Positions 34,558-43,143 of a stretch of 64,000 nt of DNA are shown here, piece after piece (the first letter of the stretch is position 1; the number at the start of each line of letters is the position of its first letter). The translations under genes and the position numbers were made by a program. This stretch comes from Hyphomicrobiales bacterium (GTDB lineage: Bacteria > Pseudomonadota > Alphaproteobacteria > Rhizobiales > Rhizobiaceae), in contig UCHV01000010.1 in the NCBI GenBank assembly GCA_900472395.1, forward strand, positions 62,001-126,000, written 5' to 3'. Under the pieces are notes generated by a model. That model was not told where the DNA came from, did no database searches, and was given only the letters and a program-made list of their open reading frames with translations.

Positions 34558-35535
34558 TTACTTGGTGGCCTGAACGTCGGCGACGAGCTTTTTCAACACG
34601 TCGTCCTTGACGTGTTTGTCGTAGACCGGCTTCATCGCGTCGATAAAGCCCTGCTTTTCGACCGTGTTGATCTGCGCGCCGGCCTTCTCCACGATTGCCC
34701 GGGATTCGCCGGTCTTTTTCGCCCAGAGCTCACGCTGCTTGGCGACGCTGTCCTTGGCGGCCTGCTTGAACAGAACCTGATCTTCCGGCGTCAGCTTGTC
34801 GAAGGCGGCTTTGTTCATGACAAAAACTTCCGGCAGGATCGTGTGCTGATCCTCGGAAAAGTATTTGGCGACTTCGAAATGTTTGGCGGTGTCATAGCTC
34901 GGATAGTTGTTTTCCGCGCCATCGATGACGCCGGTTTCGACGGAGGAATACACCTCGCCGTAGGGCATTGGGGTGGCGTTGGCGCCGAGTGCCGCCGTCA
35001 TGTCGACGAAGATGTCGGACTGGATGACGCGGAATTTCAGGCCCTTCATGTCAGCCACGGTCTTGATCGGCTTTTTCGAATTGTAGAAGGAGCGCGAACC
35101 GGCGTCATAGAATGCCAGAGCCACGAGACCTGCCGGCTCGAAAGCTGCCTTGATCTGATCACCGATCGGGCCATCCATCACCGTGTGCATGTGCTCTTCC
35201 GAACGGAAGATATAGGGCAGGGCGGGGACGATGGTTTCCTTCACGGTGCCGTTGAAAGGCGCCATGGAAACACGGTTGAGCTCGATCACGCCCGAGCGAA
35301 CTTGTTCGATCGTATCCTTTTCCTCGCCCAGCTGCGCCGAGTGATAGACCTCGACGGCATAACGGCCGGCGGTGCGTTCCTTGATCAGTTCGCCGAAATA
35401 TTTGACGCCTTCGACCGTGGGGTAACCATCGGGATGGGTGTCTGACGATTTCAGCACGGTCTGCGCCGCAGCCGTGCCGAGCGAAAGAAGCGAGGCCAGA
35501 GCGACGCCGGTCATAAGTTTGGTGATGTGCAACAT
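34558..35535 (-). CDS. dctP: TRAP transporter periplasmic substrate-binding protein DctP
   Basis: This 325-aa solute receptor has a Sec signal peptide (MLHITKLMTGVALASLLSLG, cleavage after AAAQ region). It has the DctP hallmarks GLKFRVIQSDIF (ligand carboxylate-binding Arg), ATPMPYGEVYSSVETGVIDGAENN and YFSEDQH. GGAGGAG precedes ATG 35535. The subfamily resembles sugar-acid binders, and the divergent sugar-type dehydrogenase supports that. The exact ligand cannot be read from sequence. Confidence 0.88.
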   Translation of the reverse strand: MLHITKLMTGVALASLLSLGTAAAQTVLKSSDTHPDGYPTVEGVKYFGELIKERTAGRYAVEVYHSAQLGEEKDTIEQVRSGVIELNRVSMAPFNGTVKETIVPALPYIFRSEEHMHTVMDGPIGDQIKAAFEPAGLVALAFYDAGSRSFYNSKKPIKTVADMKGLKFRVIQSDIFVDMTAALGANATPMPYGEVYSSVETGVIDGAENNYPSYDTAKHFEVAKYFSEDQHTILPEVFVMNKAAFDKLTPEDQVLFKQAAKDSVAKQRELWAKKTGESRAIVEKAGAQINTVEKQGFIDAMKPVYDKHVKDDVLKKLVADVQATK

Positions 35536-35677
35536 GTTCTCCTCCCAGATTGCGGGGATAACCCGCCGTTGCTGTCGTGAAAATCGCACCGCAAAACGCC
35601 TTCTCGACATGCTCGTCGTGAAGCTCCTACGCGTCGCCGGTGGATAATTCAGCCGTTCCTCCTACGGTTGAACAGAA

Positions 35678-35706
35678 TTGATATGAGTGAAAAAAGATCA
35701 TGTCAA
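35678..35706 (-). promoter_or_regulatory. Sigma-70-type promoter of the dctPQM-gntR operon
   Basis: On the minus strand TTGACA (35706-35701) is followed after 17 bases by TATCAA (35683-35678). The -35 is perfect and the -10 matches 4 of 6. Transcription would start near 35670, giving a leader of about 135 bases. Confidence 0.6.
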
Positions 35707-35719
35707 CATATCAAAAAGT

Positions 35720-35733
35720 ATCAGACGTATGAT
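35720..35733. promoter_or_regulatory. Candidate GntR operator
   Basis: ATCA-G-ACGT-A-TGAT is a dyad in which 12 of 14 bases are symmetric. It lies 14 bases upstream of the -35 of the dctP promoter, in the divergent region, so it could control both sides. Confidence 0.5.
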
Positions 35734-35872
35734 GACTTTTGGGCTTGGCCGATGGCGAAATATACGCATGTTAACGGGGCCGAAGGAGCCAAAGCGCGGA
35801 CTTTAAGAGCGGATTTTGAGGTCCGCCGCTCGTGGCAACTTGAGGCTCGCGTCGGACAAAGGGAGGTTGTCG

Positions 35873-36904
35873 GTGTCTCATTCGGGAAAATTTCGCACGG
35901 GCATCATCGGTCTCGGCATGGCTGCGCCGCCGCATGCGCAAAGCCTGCTGGAACTGAAACATCGTGTCGACGTCGCCGCCGCATTCAGCCCCAGCGCCAG
36001 CCGGCGCGTCGCCTTTGCCGACCGTTTTGCGCTGCCGGTGGTCGATACGGCCGATGCGATATTTGGCGATGCGTCGATCGATTATGTCGTTGTTCTGACA
36101 CCTCCCGACACGCATCTCGATCTTGTTCGTCAGGCCGCTGCGGCCGGCAAGCATGTGCTTCTGGAAAAGCCGCTGGAAATCTCGCTGGAGCGTTCGCAGG
36201 AGCTTGTAGACATTGCGCGGCATGCCGGGATCAAACTCGGCGTCGTGTTCCAGCGTCGTTTTCGCAAGAGCTTTGCGGAGACGGCGCGGCTTTTGTCTGA
36301 AGGCGAGCTGGGCGAAGTCATCTCGGTTACCATGCGCCTCAGCAACTGGCGCCCGCAGAGCTATTACGATGAACCGGGACGCGGCACGCTCGCCCGCGAT
36401 GGCGGTGGCGTTCTGTTGACGCAGGCGATCCACACGATCGACCAGATGATTTCCCTGGTCGGCTTGCCGGAAAAGATCAGCGCCTTTGCGGTAACAAGCC
36501 CGGTCCACAGGATGGAAACCGAGGACCTCGTCCACGCTGCAATGCGCTTCGGAAATGGCGCGATCGGATCGTTGAGCGCAACGACCGCGGCCTATCCGGG
36601 TTATCCGGACGAAATAGAAATTCTCTGCACGAAAGGTTCCGCCCGGCTTGGCAGTGAAAGAGGTGAGATTGCGCTGATGGACGGCCGACGGATGGAGGCG
36701 GACGACGGCGCAAACGCTGGCGGTACCGGCGCCGATCCCATGGCCTTTTCGCATGCCAACCATCTGGCCTTGCATGCAGGTTTTATCGAGGCCCTGACCG
36801 AAGGACGCGAACCGGCCGTATCGGGCGAGGATGCGCTCAAGGCACATCGGTTGATCGATGCTATCCTGCGCTCTGCGCATGCGGGCGAAACGGTCAGCGT
36901 CTGA
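35873..36904 (+). CDS. Gfo/Idh/MocA family oxidoreductase
   Basis: This 343-aa NAD(P)-dependent sugar dehydrogenase-like protein has the Rossmann motif TGIIGLGMAAPPHAQ, then VVVLTPPDTHLDLVRQAAAAGKHVLLEKPLE, where the EKP lysine is catalytic. The domain-2 signature GGGVLLTQAIHTIDQM carries the active-site His. I chose GTG 35873, 6 bases after GGGAGG. It diverges from the TRAP operon and probably oxidises the imported sugar or sugar acid. Confidence 0.82.
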   Translation: MSHSGKFRTGIIGLGMAAPPHAQSLLELKHRVDVAAAFSPSASRRVAFADRFALPVVDTADAIFGDASIDYVVVLTPPDTHLDLVRQAAAAGKHVLLEKPLEISLERSQELVDIARHAGIKLGVVFQRRFRKSFAETARLLSEGELGEVISVTMRLSNWRPQSYYDEPGRGTLARDGGGVLLTQAIHTIDQMISLVGLPEKISAFAVTSPVHRMETEDLVHAAMRFGNGAIGSLSATTAAYPGYPDEIEILCTKGSARLGSERGEIALMDGRRMEADDGANAGGTGADPMAFSHANHLALHAGFIEALTEGREPAVSGEDALKAHRLIDAILRSAHAGETVSV

Positions 36905-36993
36905 TTGGTTCAGGTGACGTCCGCAAGGTCCGTCAAAACCGCCGAAGCTGATCAGAATTTTGCCAAATGGAATTTCATGGAGAGGTTTATCAC

Positions 36994-37464
36994 ATGGCTG
37001 AAATCCCTGTTCGCAGTTCAGGCGTGTCCGTTGTCATATTGCGCGAGGTTGGAGCCGTGACGGAAGTTTTGCTGCTACGGCGCAATCACACACTTATCGG
37101 GGAATGGTGCCAGATTGCCGGTGGCGTCGAACAGGGAGAAAAGGCCTGGGAAACGGCTGTTCGGGAAGTGAAGGAGGAAACGGGATTGACGTGCTCCCGG
37201 CTCTACTCCGCAGATATATGCGAGCAGTTTTACGACGTGGAACGCGACGTTATTGCTATTGCGCCGGTTTTCGTCGGCTTTGTCGATCCGAATGCGCCGG
37301 TCATTCTCAACAATGAGCACAGCGATTTTCGATGGTGTGCGTTTGCAGCGGCACTGGAGATGGTGCCGTTCGCGGGACAGCGCCACGTCTTAAGGCATGT
37401 GGAGGCGGAGTTCGTGCAGAAAGACCCTGTCGAACACCTCCTCATCAATCACCGGGCGGTATGA
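36994..37464 (+). CDS. NUDIX hydrolase
   Basis: This 156-aa protein has a complete Nudix box, GGVEQGEKAWETAVREVKEE followed by TGL, which coordinates the metals for hydrolysing X-linked nucleoside diphosphates. ATG 36994 has GGAGAGG about 8 bases upstream; ATG 36967 is upstream but poorer. Substrate unknown; the sequence around the box resembles dihydroneopterin triphosphate or house-cleaning types. Alone on the plus strand, convergent with the XRE gene. Confidence 0.8.
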   Translation: MAEIPVRSSGVSVVILREVGAVTEVLLLRRNHTLIGEWCQIAGGVEQGEKAWETAVREVKEETGLTCSRLYSADICEQFYDVERDVIAIAPVFVGFVDPNAPVILNNEHSDFRWCAFAAALEMVPFAGQRHVLRHVEAEFVQKDPVEHLLINHRAV

Positions 37465-37474
37465 CCGCGCAGCG

Positions 37475-37663
37475 TCACGCCTCGAAGATCTCTTCTATTG
37501 CGCGACCCATGATGCGCGAGATCGTGAAGGCCAACGGCAGGCTGGGGTCGTAACGTTCGTTCTCGATAGCATTGACCGTCTGGCGCGAAACGCCGAGAAG
37601 TGCAGCAAGTTCGGCTTGCGACCAGCCTTTTTCGATGCGCAGCGTGCGCACATGGTTTTTCAT
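37475..37663 (-). CDS. Small XRE-family transcriptional regulator
   Basis: This 62-aa protein is little more than a helix-turn-helix: VRTLRIEKGWSQAELAALLGVSRQTVNAIENERYDPSLPLAFTISR. It belongs to the short Cro-like group that often partners a membrane protein gene. It overlaps the upstream 125-aa membrane protein gene by 4 bases (ATGA), so the two are coupled. A TGTAAAG palindrome upstream of the pair is its likely autoregulatory operator. Confidence 0.85.
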   Translation of the reverse strand: MKNHVRTLRIEKGWSQAELAALLGVSRQTVNAIENERYDPSLPLAFTISRIMGRAIEEIFEA

Positions 37664-38037
37664 CGGAAACGCCGGTTGCTGAGAATTCCGCCGATGATCC
37701 ACAATATTGCCATCAGCGGCCAAACGAAAAACATCGACAGTTTCGGATAACCGACATTTTCGAGAAAACCGTAGCTGAAGGTGATCAGGGCCGTTCCTGC
37801 GAAGGCAAGTGAAAGCGCTTCGAGCTGTATGCGTCGCTGCAATTCGTCGGAGGCGCGCAACTGCCGCGTCACCGCGACGGCCACCCCGAGAGCCGGCAGC
37901 ATGGGCGTCAACGAAAGGATCGTTGCCCACGTGCCCGCCACAGTGCCGCTACCGACGATCAGGAGTGATGCGACCAGCATCACCACATAAGCGGCCATGT
38001 TTGCGCCGAATTCCACGAAAAATCTGGTCTTGTTCAT
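37660..38037 (-). CDS. Four-helix membrane protein paired with XRE regulator
   Basis: This 125-aa protein has four hydrophobic segments (about 14-32, 36-56, 76-95, 102-120) and a basic C-terminus NRRFR. AGGAGG stands 6 bases upstream of ATG 38037. I do not assign a function. The conserved arrangement of a DUF2178-like membrane protein followed by a tiny HTH regulator suggests a self-regulated stress or signalling pair. A much longer in-frame upstream ORF is a shadow of the acyl-CoA dehydrogenase gene. Confidence 0.75.
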   Translation of the reverse strand: MNKTRFFVEFGANMAAYVVMLVASLLIVGSGTVAGTWATILSLTPMLPALGVAVAVTRQLRASDELQRRIQLEALSLAFAGTALITFSYGFLENVGYPKLSMFFVWPLMAILWIIGGILSNRRFR

Positions 38038-38047
38038 CAATGCCTCC

Positions 38048-38065
38048 TGTAAAGTATGCTTTACA
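38048..38065. promoter_or_regulatory. Palindromic operator upstream of the XRE pair
   Basis: TGTAAAG-TATG-CTTTACA has perfect 7-base arms beside the ribosome binding site of the 125-aa gene. A further half-site CTTTACA lies at about 38097-38103. Binding here would block transcription or translation initiation of the pair. Confidence 0.6.
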
Positions 38066-38196
38066 TAGGCGGGTGTCCGATGGTGTGTCAAGCTTGCTTT
38101 ACATTTGCCGTTGCCTTCTCTCATTGGTCGGCAGTCGCGAGGGGTGCAAGGCCCCGTCTCAAAGCCACGAAACCTTTTCAGCATCACCATCCCGGA

Positions 38197-38226
38197 TTGA
38201 CATCCGCTTTGACGTTTACGTAAAAA
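38197..38226 (+). promoter_or_regulatory. Candidate promoter/operator of the acyl-CoA dehydrogenase gene
   Basis: TTGACA at 38197-38202 is followed after 18 bases by TAAAAA. The 10-base palindrome TTTACGTAAA (38215-38224) overlaps this -10, as an operator for a fatty-acid-type repressor would. Confidence 0.4.
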
Positions 38227-38289
38227 GCATATCGGGAGCGGACGCGCGGCTTTACCAATTGCAAGCGTGGCCAAAGAGGAGATATTTGC

Positions 38290-40071
38290 ATGTATAAGGC
38301 ACCGGTCGAAGAGATCGCCTTCACGCTCAACCATGTTGCAGGTCTGTCGGCCGCGCTGGAGGACGGCAGGCTGGGGGATTTGAGTGGCGATCTTGTCGAA
38401 GCGATCCTTGCCGAGGCCGGCCGTTTCGCCGGCGAGGAAATTGCGCCGCTTGGCGATAGCGGCGACCGCGAAGGCGCCCGGCTTGTCGATGGCAAGGTGG
38501 TCACCCCGAAAGGCTGGCCGGCGCTTTACAAGGCATGGCGCGAGGGTGGCTGGAACGGCCTGACCGGGCCGGAAGAGTTCGGCGGGCAAGCGCTGCCGCA
38601 TATGCTCAATGTCGCGGCGCTGGAAATGTGGAATGCCGCCTCCATGGCCTTTGCGCTTGCGCCGACGCTGACAATGGGCGCCATCGAAGCCGTTTCGAAG
38701 CATGGCAGTGATGCGCTGAAACAGACGTTTCTGGAAAAGATGGTGTCCGGCGAATGGACCGGCACGATGAACCTCACCGAGCCACATGCCGGATCCGATC
38801 TCGGTGTATTGAAAAGCCGGGCCGAGCGGGTGGGCGATGGCTCCTACCGCATTTTTGGTCAGAAGATTTTCATCACCTGGGGCGAGCACGATGCCGCCGA
38901 CAACATCATCCATCTCGTGCTTGCCCGCCTGCCCGATGCACCGGCTGGCACGCGTGGCATATCGCTGTTTCTCGTCCCGAAATTCCTGGTGAATGCAGAT
39001 GGCTCGCTGGGTGACCGTAACGATCTGTTCTGCCATTCGCTGGAGCACAAACTCGGCATTCACGGATCCCCTACCTGCACGATGATCTTTGGCGATGGCC
39101 GGTTCGGTGCTGAGAAGGGCGCGATCGGTTATCTGGTCGGTGAGGAGAACAAGGGGCTGGCCTGCATGTTCACCATGATGAACAATGCCCGTCTCGCCGT
39201 TGGCATTCAGGGCGTGGCGATTGCCGAGGCCGCCACCCAGAAGGCGGTCGCCTATGCGAAGGAACGCACGCAGGGCAAGGCGCCGGACTGGTCCGGTTCC
39301 GGCATGTCGCCGATCATCGAACACCCCGATATCGCCCGCACGCTGCTCACCATGAAGGCGCTGACACAAGGTTCTCGCGCGATTTGTTACGCCTGCGCCC
39401 ACGCCATCGATTTTTCGCATGCGAGCGAGGGAGAGGAGGCGAGGCACTGGACGGAACGCGCCGCGCTTCTGACGCCGATCGCTAAATCCTTTTCTACCGA
39501 TGCCGGTGTCGATGTCGCCTCTATGGGTATTCAAGTGCATGGCGGTATGGGTTTTATCGAGGAAACCGGCGCTGCCCGTTACCTGCGGGATGCGCGGATT
39601 GCGCCGATCTACGAAGGCACCAACGGTATTCAGGCGATCGATCTTGTAACGCGCAAACTGCCGCTATCGGATGGTGGCGCGGTGCGCGGATTTATCGGCG
39701 AACTGAAGGCCGTGGCGGAAAAGCTCGGCGCATCCAATGATGCGGCTTTCGGCACTTCTGCGGACCGCTTGTCGTCGGCAATCGCCGATCTCGAAACCGC
39801 GACCGACTGGCTTCTGGAAACGCTGGCTGCGGGTCGTCAGCTCGAGGCGCTGGCGGGGGCAACGCCCTATCAGCGGCTGTTCGGATTGACGCTGACGGGC
39901 GCTTATCTCGCCACCGGCGCACTGGCAGCGGCCGGTGACGGGGATGGTGAAAAGCGCGTGACGCTGTGCCGGTTTGCTGCGGAAAACCTGCTGGCCGAAA
40001 CGGCAGCGTTGAAGGATTCCGTGGTTGGTGGAGCGGCGAGTTTGCAGGCGGCGCGGGCGGTTTTGGGGTAG
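38290..40071 (+). CDS. Acyl-CoA dehydrogenase with C-terminal extension domain (DmdC/FadE-like)
   Basis: This 593-aa FAD enzyme catalyses alpha,beta-dehydrogenation of an acyl-CoA. It has the long form: N-terminal domain, the NLTEPHAGSDLGVLKSRAER flavin loop, HGGMGFIEETGAARYLRDARI, the catalytic glutamate in IAPIYEGTNGIQAIDLV, and about 130 further residues (acyl-CoA dehydrogenase C-terminal domain). This architecture is shared with methylmercaptopropionyl-CoA dehydrogenase DmdC and long-chain types. AGAGGAG precedes ATG 38290. An enoyl-CoA hydratase gene follows 216 bases on, across a RIME-like element. Confidence 0.85.
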   Translation: MYKAPVEEIAFTLNHVAGLSAALEDGRLGDLSGDLVEAILAEAGRFAGEEIAPLGDSGDREGARLVDGKVVTPKGWPALYKAWREGGWNGLTGPEEFGGQALPHMLNVAALEMWNAASMAFALAPTLTMGAIEAVSKHGSDALKQTFLEKMVSGEWTGTMNLTEPHAGSDLGVLKSRAERVGDGSYRIFGQKIFITWGEHDAADNIIHLVLARLPDAPAGTRGISLFLVPKFLVNADGSLGDRNDLFCHSLEHKLGIHGSPTCTMIFGDGRFGAEKGAIGYLVGEENKGLACMFTMMNNARLAVGIQGVAIAEAATQKAVAYAKERTQGKAPDWSGSGMSPIIEHPDIARTLLTMKALTQGSRAICYACAHAIDFSHASEGEEARHWTERAALLTPIAKSFSTDAGVDVASMGIQVHGGMGFIEETGAARYLRDARIAPIYEGTNGIQAIDLVTRKLPLSDGGAVRGFIGELKAVAEKLGASNDAAFGTSADRLSSAIADLETATDWLLETLAAGRQLEALAGATPYQRLFGLTLTGAYLATGALAAAGDGDGEKRVTLCRFAAENLLAETAALKDSVVGGAASLQAARAVLG

Positions 40072-40075
40072 GGCT

Positions 40076-40240
40076 GCCTTCGGTCTCCCCCTGTGGGGGA
40101 GATGTCACCGAAAGGTGACAGAGGGGGGTATCGGAGGGAGCAGCAAGTGACACGATGGCGAAGTTTGCGCCGGTGTTACCCCCTCTGCCCTGCCGGGCAT
40201 CTCCCCCACAAGGGGGAAGATCGGCTGGGCGCACTCGCGC
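40076..40240. repeat. RIME-like intergenic mosaic element
   Basis: Two copies of a unit of about 50 bases stand in inverted orientation. Each has a C5/G5 hairpin (CTCCCCCTGTGGGGGAG; CTCCCCCACAAGGGGG), a second hairpin (TGTCACC-GAAA-GGTGACA at 40103-40120; TGCCC-TGCC-GGGCA in the other copy) and an AGAGGGGG/CCCCCTCT flank. The second hairpins differ in sequence but both pair perfectly. This matches my knowledge of Rhizobium RIME elements. It lies between co-directional genes. Confidence 0.7.
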
Positions 40241-40287
40241 CAGCATGAAAAGAACCGTACAAATACCACCCGGAGGAGGAACCACCC

Positions 40288-41043
40288 ATGACCGACCATA
40301 TCCTGATCGAGCGGCCTGAAACCTCGCCCGGTGTCCTCGTCATCCGCTTCAACCGGCCGGAAAAGAAAAACGCCATCACCTCGGTCATGTACCAGACCAT
40401 GACGACGGCGCTGACCGAAGCGAACACCGACCCAGCCATCCGCGCCGTCGCCTTTCTCGGCACGGAAGGCTGCTTTTCCGCCGGCAACGACATGGCCGAT
40501 TTCCTCACCTACGCCATGTCCGGTTCAAAGGAGCCGCCGGCCGGTGCCATCTTCATCAAGGCCTTGGCATTGTGTGAAAAGCCGATGGTTTCCGGTGTCG
40601 ATGGTCTGGCGATCGGTATCGGCACCACTCTCAACATTCACTGCGACATGACGGTCGCCTCCAGCCGCAGCCTGTTCAAGACACCGTTCGTCGATCTGGC
40701 ACTGGTGCCGGAAGCGGCCTCCAGCCTGCTTGCGCCAAAAATCATGGGGCATCAGCGCGCCTTCGCCATGCTGGTGGCTGGTGAAGGTTTTTCGGGAGAT
40801 GCGGCCCATGCCGCCGGTCTGGTGTGGAAGGTGGTTGCGCCGGACGCGGTGGAAGCCGAAGCGCTGGCACTGGCTGCGTCACTTGCCGCCAAACCACCGC
40901 AGGCGCTGAAAATCGCCCGCGAACTGGTGCGCGGACCGCGCGAAGAGGTGCTGACCCGCATCGACGAGGAGCTTACTCATTTCACGGCACAACTGAAAAG
41001 CCCCGAAGCGCGCGCGGCGTTCGAGGCTTTCATGAAGCGATGA
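40288..41043 (+). CDS. Enoyl-CoA hydratase/isomerase family protein
   Basis: This 251-aa crotonase-fold enzyme has the oxyanion-hole region GTEGCFSAGNDMADF and the second-acid region FVDLALVPEAASSLLAPKIMG. One of the usual catalytic glutamates is E in VPEAAS, while the other is less clear. It would hydrate or isomerise an enoyl-CoA, fitting the upstream acyl-CoA dehydrogenase. GGAGGAGG-type ribosome binding site precedes ATG 40288. It converges on the rRNA methyltransferase gene. Confidence 0.8.
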   Translation: MTDHILIERPETSPGVLVIRFNRPEKKNAITSVMYQTMTTALTEANTDPAIRAVAFLGTEGCFSAGNDMADFLTYAMSGSKEPPAGAIFIKALALCEKPMVSGVDGLAIGIGTTLNIHCDMTVASSRSLFKTPFVDLALVPEAASSLLAPKIMGHQRAFAMLVAGEGFSGDAAHAAGLVWKVVAPDAVEAEALALAASLAAKPPQALKIARELVRGPREEVLTRIDEELTHFTAQLKSPEARAAFEAFMKR

Positions 41044-41065
41044 TTTTTGAGCGTGCTGTCGAAAC

Positions 41066-42310
41066 CTACTTCGTCAGCAATGCCACCGTTTCCACATGTG
41101 TCGACCACAAAAACTGGTCGATCGGCGTCACCGACTTGATACGATAACCGGCATCGACCAGCATGCGCAGATCACGGGCCAAGGTCAGCGGATTGCAGCT
41201 GACGGCGGCGATGGTCTTCACATTGGCGCGAACCAGTTCCGCCACCTGCGCTTCCGCACCCGCACGCGGCGGATCGAACACAACGGCGTCGTAATGTTTG
41301 AGTTCCAGCGGGATCATCGGGCGGCGGAACAGGTCGCGTTTTTCCACCGTGACCGGCTTCAGCCCCTGCGTATTGCGGGCGGCGTGATCCAGTGCCTTGA
41401 TCGCCTTGTCGTCACCCTCGACCGCATGCACCTTGGTGGTCTTGGCTATGCGGAAGGTGAACGTGCCGGCACCGGCAAACAGGTCCAGCACCTTTTTCGA
41501 CTTGCCGACATGCTTTGCAACGATCTCGGACATCACCTCTTCGGCGCTCTTGGTGGCCTGTACGAAAGCGCCAGGCGGCGGCGAAACGCGCACGCCGGAA
41601 AATTCGATAATCGGCTTTTGCGGTTCTATCAGGATTTCGCCATTGACGGATACGCGGGCAATGCCCTTCAGCGTCAGCACGGTCTCGATGACCGAACGGC
41701 GCTGCTTGTCCTCCAGCTTCTTCAAGCCTTCGGCGGCGATATCCAGCCCCGACAGGGTTTCGAGAACCGAAATGCGGAACGTATCGGCACCGATGGCGAG
41801 TGCACGTCCGATGGTGCGGATCGTCTCCAGCCGCGCCACGATGCCGGGCGCGGCGATGGGACATTCCACGATAGAGACGATGTGGTGGGTTTCCTCCCGG
41901 TTGAAGCCGAGCAGGAATTCCTTCTCGGTGTTGCGAGCGGAAAACACAGTGCGGCGGCGCTCACCGGGCTTGGCCGGAATGGTCTCGGCCACCTCGGGCG
42001 TCAAACCCTTGGATTTCAGCGCATCGACAACCAGCTGGCGCTTGAACGCCAGATAAGGCGCTTCAGCCAGATGCTGCAGCGAACAGCCGCCACAGGCGTC
42101 GCTGTCCGGGCCAAAGTGACGACAGACCGGCTCGATGCGATCCGGCGAAGGCGCGCCGGTCGACATGACGGTGCCATGGTCGCCATTGCGGGCGATCGCC
42201 AGCGTTTCACCCGGCAGCGCATAAGGCACATAGACCGGGCCGTCCTCGCCATTGGCGATGCCATGGCCCTGCGCGCCGATGCGATTGATGGTGACGGTGA
42301 CCGTGCTCAT
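41066..42310 (-). CDS. rlmD: 23S rRNA (uracil-C5)-methyltransferase, RlmD/TrmA family
   Basis: This 414-aa RNA methyltransferase has an N-terminal TRAM-like domain. Its Fe-S cluster cysteines are at Cys63, Cys73 and Cys76 (VCRHFG, ACGGCSLQH), with a fourth in VECPIAA. The SAM motif is VLDLFAGAGTFTFRIA, and VFDPPRAGA and the catalytic Cys in AVSCNPLTLARDL follow. It would make m5U in 23S rRNA. It overlaps the upstream tlyA by 4 bases. TrmA-family members differ in target position, so rlmD is a best guess. Confidence 0.82.
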   Translation of the reverse strand: MSTVTVTINRIGAQGHGIANGEDGPVYVPYALPGETLAIARNGDHGTVMSTGAPSPDRIEPVCRHFGPDSDACGGCSLQHLAEAPYLAFKRQLVVDALKSKGLTPEVAETIPAKPGERRRTVFSARNTEKEFLLGFNREETHHIVSIVECPIAAPGIVARLETIRTIGRALAIGADTFRISVLETLSGLDIAAEGLKKLEDKQRRSVIETVLTLKGIARVSVNGEILIEPQKPIIEFSGVRVSPPPGAFVQATKSAEEVMSEIVAKHVGKSKKVLDLFAGAGTFTFRIAKTTKVHAVEGDDKAIKALDHAARNTQGLKPVTVEKRDLFRRPMIPLELKHYDAVVFDPPRAGAEAQVAELVRANVKTIAAVSCNPLTLARDLRMLVDAGYRIKSVTPIDQFLWSTHVETVALLTK

Positions 42311-43143
42311 TCGTCGCCGTCCTCGTCATCCATATCGGCAGCGTTGAGGTCTTCGTCGTCCCTTTCGCTACGCTGATACGGCTCCGCATCCTCGGGCTTC
42401 TTGCCGGCCAGCAAAAATTCCTTGTTGCCGTCGCCGCCATCGATGGGCGAGGGGATGAGGCCAAGGCTCTCCCACTCCATGTCCTCGACAAGCCAGCGTT
42501 CCAGCTCGGCGGCCACATCCGGTGCCGTTTCCGGCTCCTTCAGAAGGCCGGCCTTGCTGATCGCATCACGGCCCGCTTCGAACTGCGGCTTCACAAGCAG
42601 TACGCAGAGCGCGCCGGGTTCGGCCTGTTCAAGTGCGGGGGCCAGAGCGAGCTTCAGAGAAATGAACGAGACGTCCGAAACGATGAAGGTGATCGGCCGG
42701 TCTTCGTAATCGTCCGGCTCAAGATAACGGGCGTTGAGGCCTTCGATATTTGTGACGCGTTCGTCATCGATCAGGCGCTGGTGCATCTGCCCGTGGCCGA
42801 CATCGATGGATGTGACGTGTTCGGCACCGCGCATGACCAGCACTTCGGTAAAGCCGCCGGTGGAGGCGCCGATATCGAGGCATTCATGGCCGGTCGGATC
42901 GAGCTTGAAATGGTCGAGGCCCGCGGCAAGTTTCAGCGCCGCGCGGGAAACATAATCCTGCGCGGGGTCGTCGATGGTCACGGTCACGTCGGGCTTGAAA
43001 GTCAGGCTCGGTTTGGTGACGGTGCGGCCGTTGACGGTGACGGTTCCGCGGCTGATCGCATCGCGCGCGCGCGCGCGGCTTGCCACGAGATTGAGCGAGA
43101 CCAGAAGCTGGTCGAGACGTTGGGGTTCGGTGGATTTGGACAT
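42307..43143 (-). CDS. tlyA: TlyA family rRNA (cytidine-2'-O)-methyltransferase
   Basis: This 278-aa protein has an N-terminal S4 RNA-binding domain (QRLDQLLVSLNLVASRARARDAISRGTVTVNGR). An FtsJ-like methyltransferase domain follows, with CLDIGASTGGFTEVLVMRGA, SDVSFISLK and LLVKPQFEAGRD. The acidic C-terminal tail (DDEDLNAADMDDEDGDE) is an addition. ATG 43143 is preferred because it lies just before the S4 domain; ATG 43188 is possible. TlyA modifies 16S and 23S rRNA and is often annotated hemolysin A. Confidence 0.85.
   Translation of the reverse strand: MSKSTEPQRLDQLLVSLNLVASRARARDAISRGTVTVNGRTVTKPSLTFKPDVTVTIDDPAQDYVSRAALKLAAGLDHFKLDPTGHECLDIGASTGGFTEVLVMRGAEHVTSIDVGHGQMHQRLIDDERVTNIEGLNARYLEPDDYEDRPITFIVSDVSFISLKLALAPALEQAEPGALCVLLVKPQFEAGRDAISKAGLLKEPETAPDVAAELERWLVEDMEWESLGLIPSPIDGGDGNKEFLLAGKKPEDAEPYQRSERDDEDLNAADMDDEDGDE

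Larger units (their letters stand above)
35536..35872. promoter_or_regulatory. Divergent control region of the TRAP operon and dehydrogenase gene
   Basis: This 337-base region has no gene. It contains a well-formed minus-strand promoter (35678-35706) and a 14-bp dyad just upstream of its -35. The stretch 35678-35740 is AT-rich and repeats TATCA/TATGA half-sites, consistent with binding by the GntR-type regulator at 31787. Confidence 0.6.

Noticed and set aside
38038..39540. In-frame extension of the 125-aa membrane protein to 626 residues
   Set aside because: Antisense to the acyl-CoA dehydrogenase gene; the ATG at 38037 has its own AGGAGG site and a membrane-protein N-terminus.
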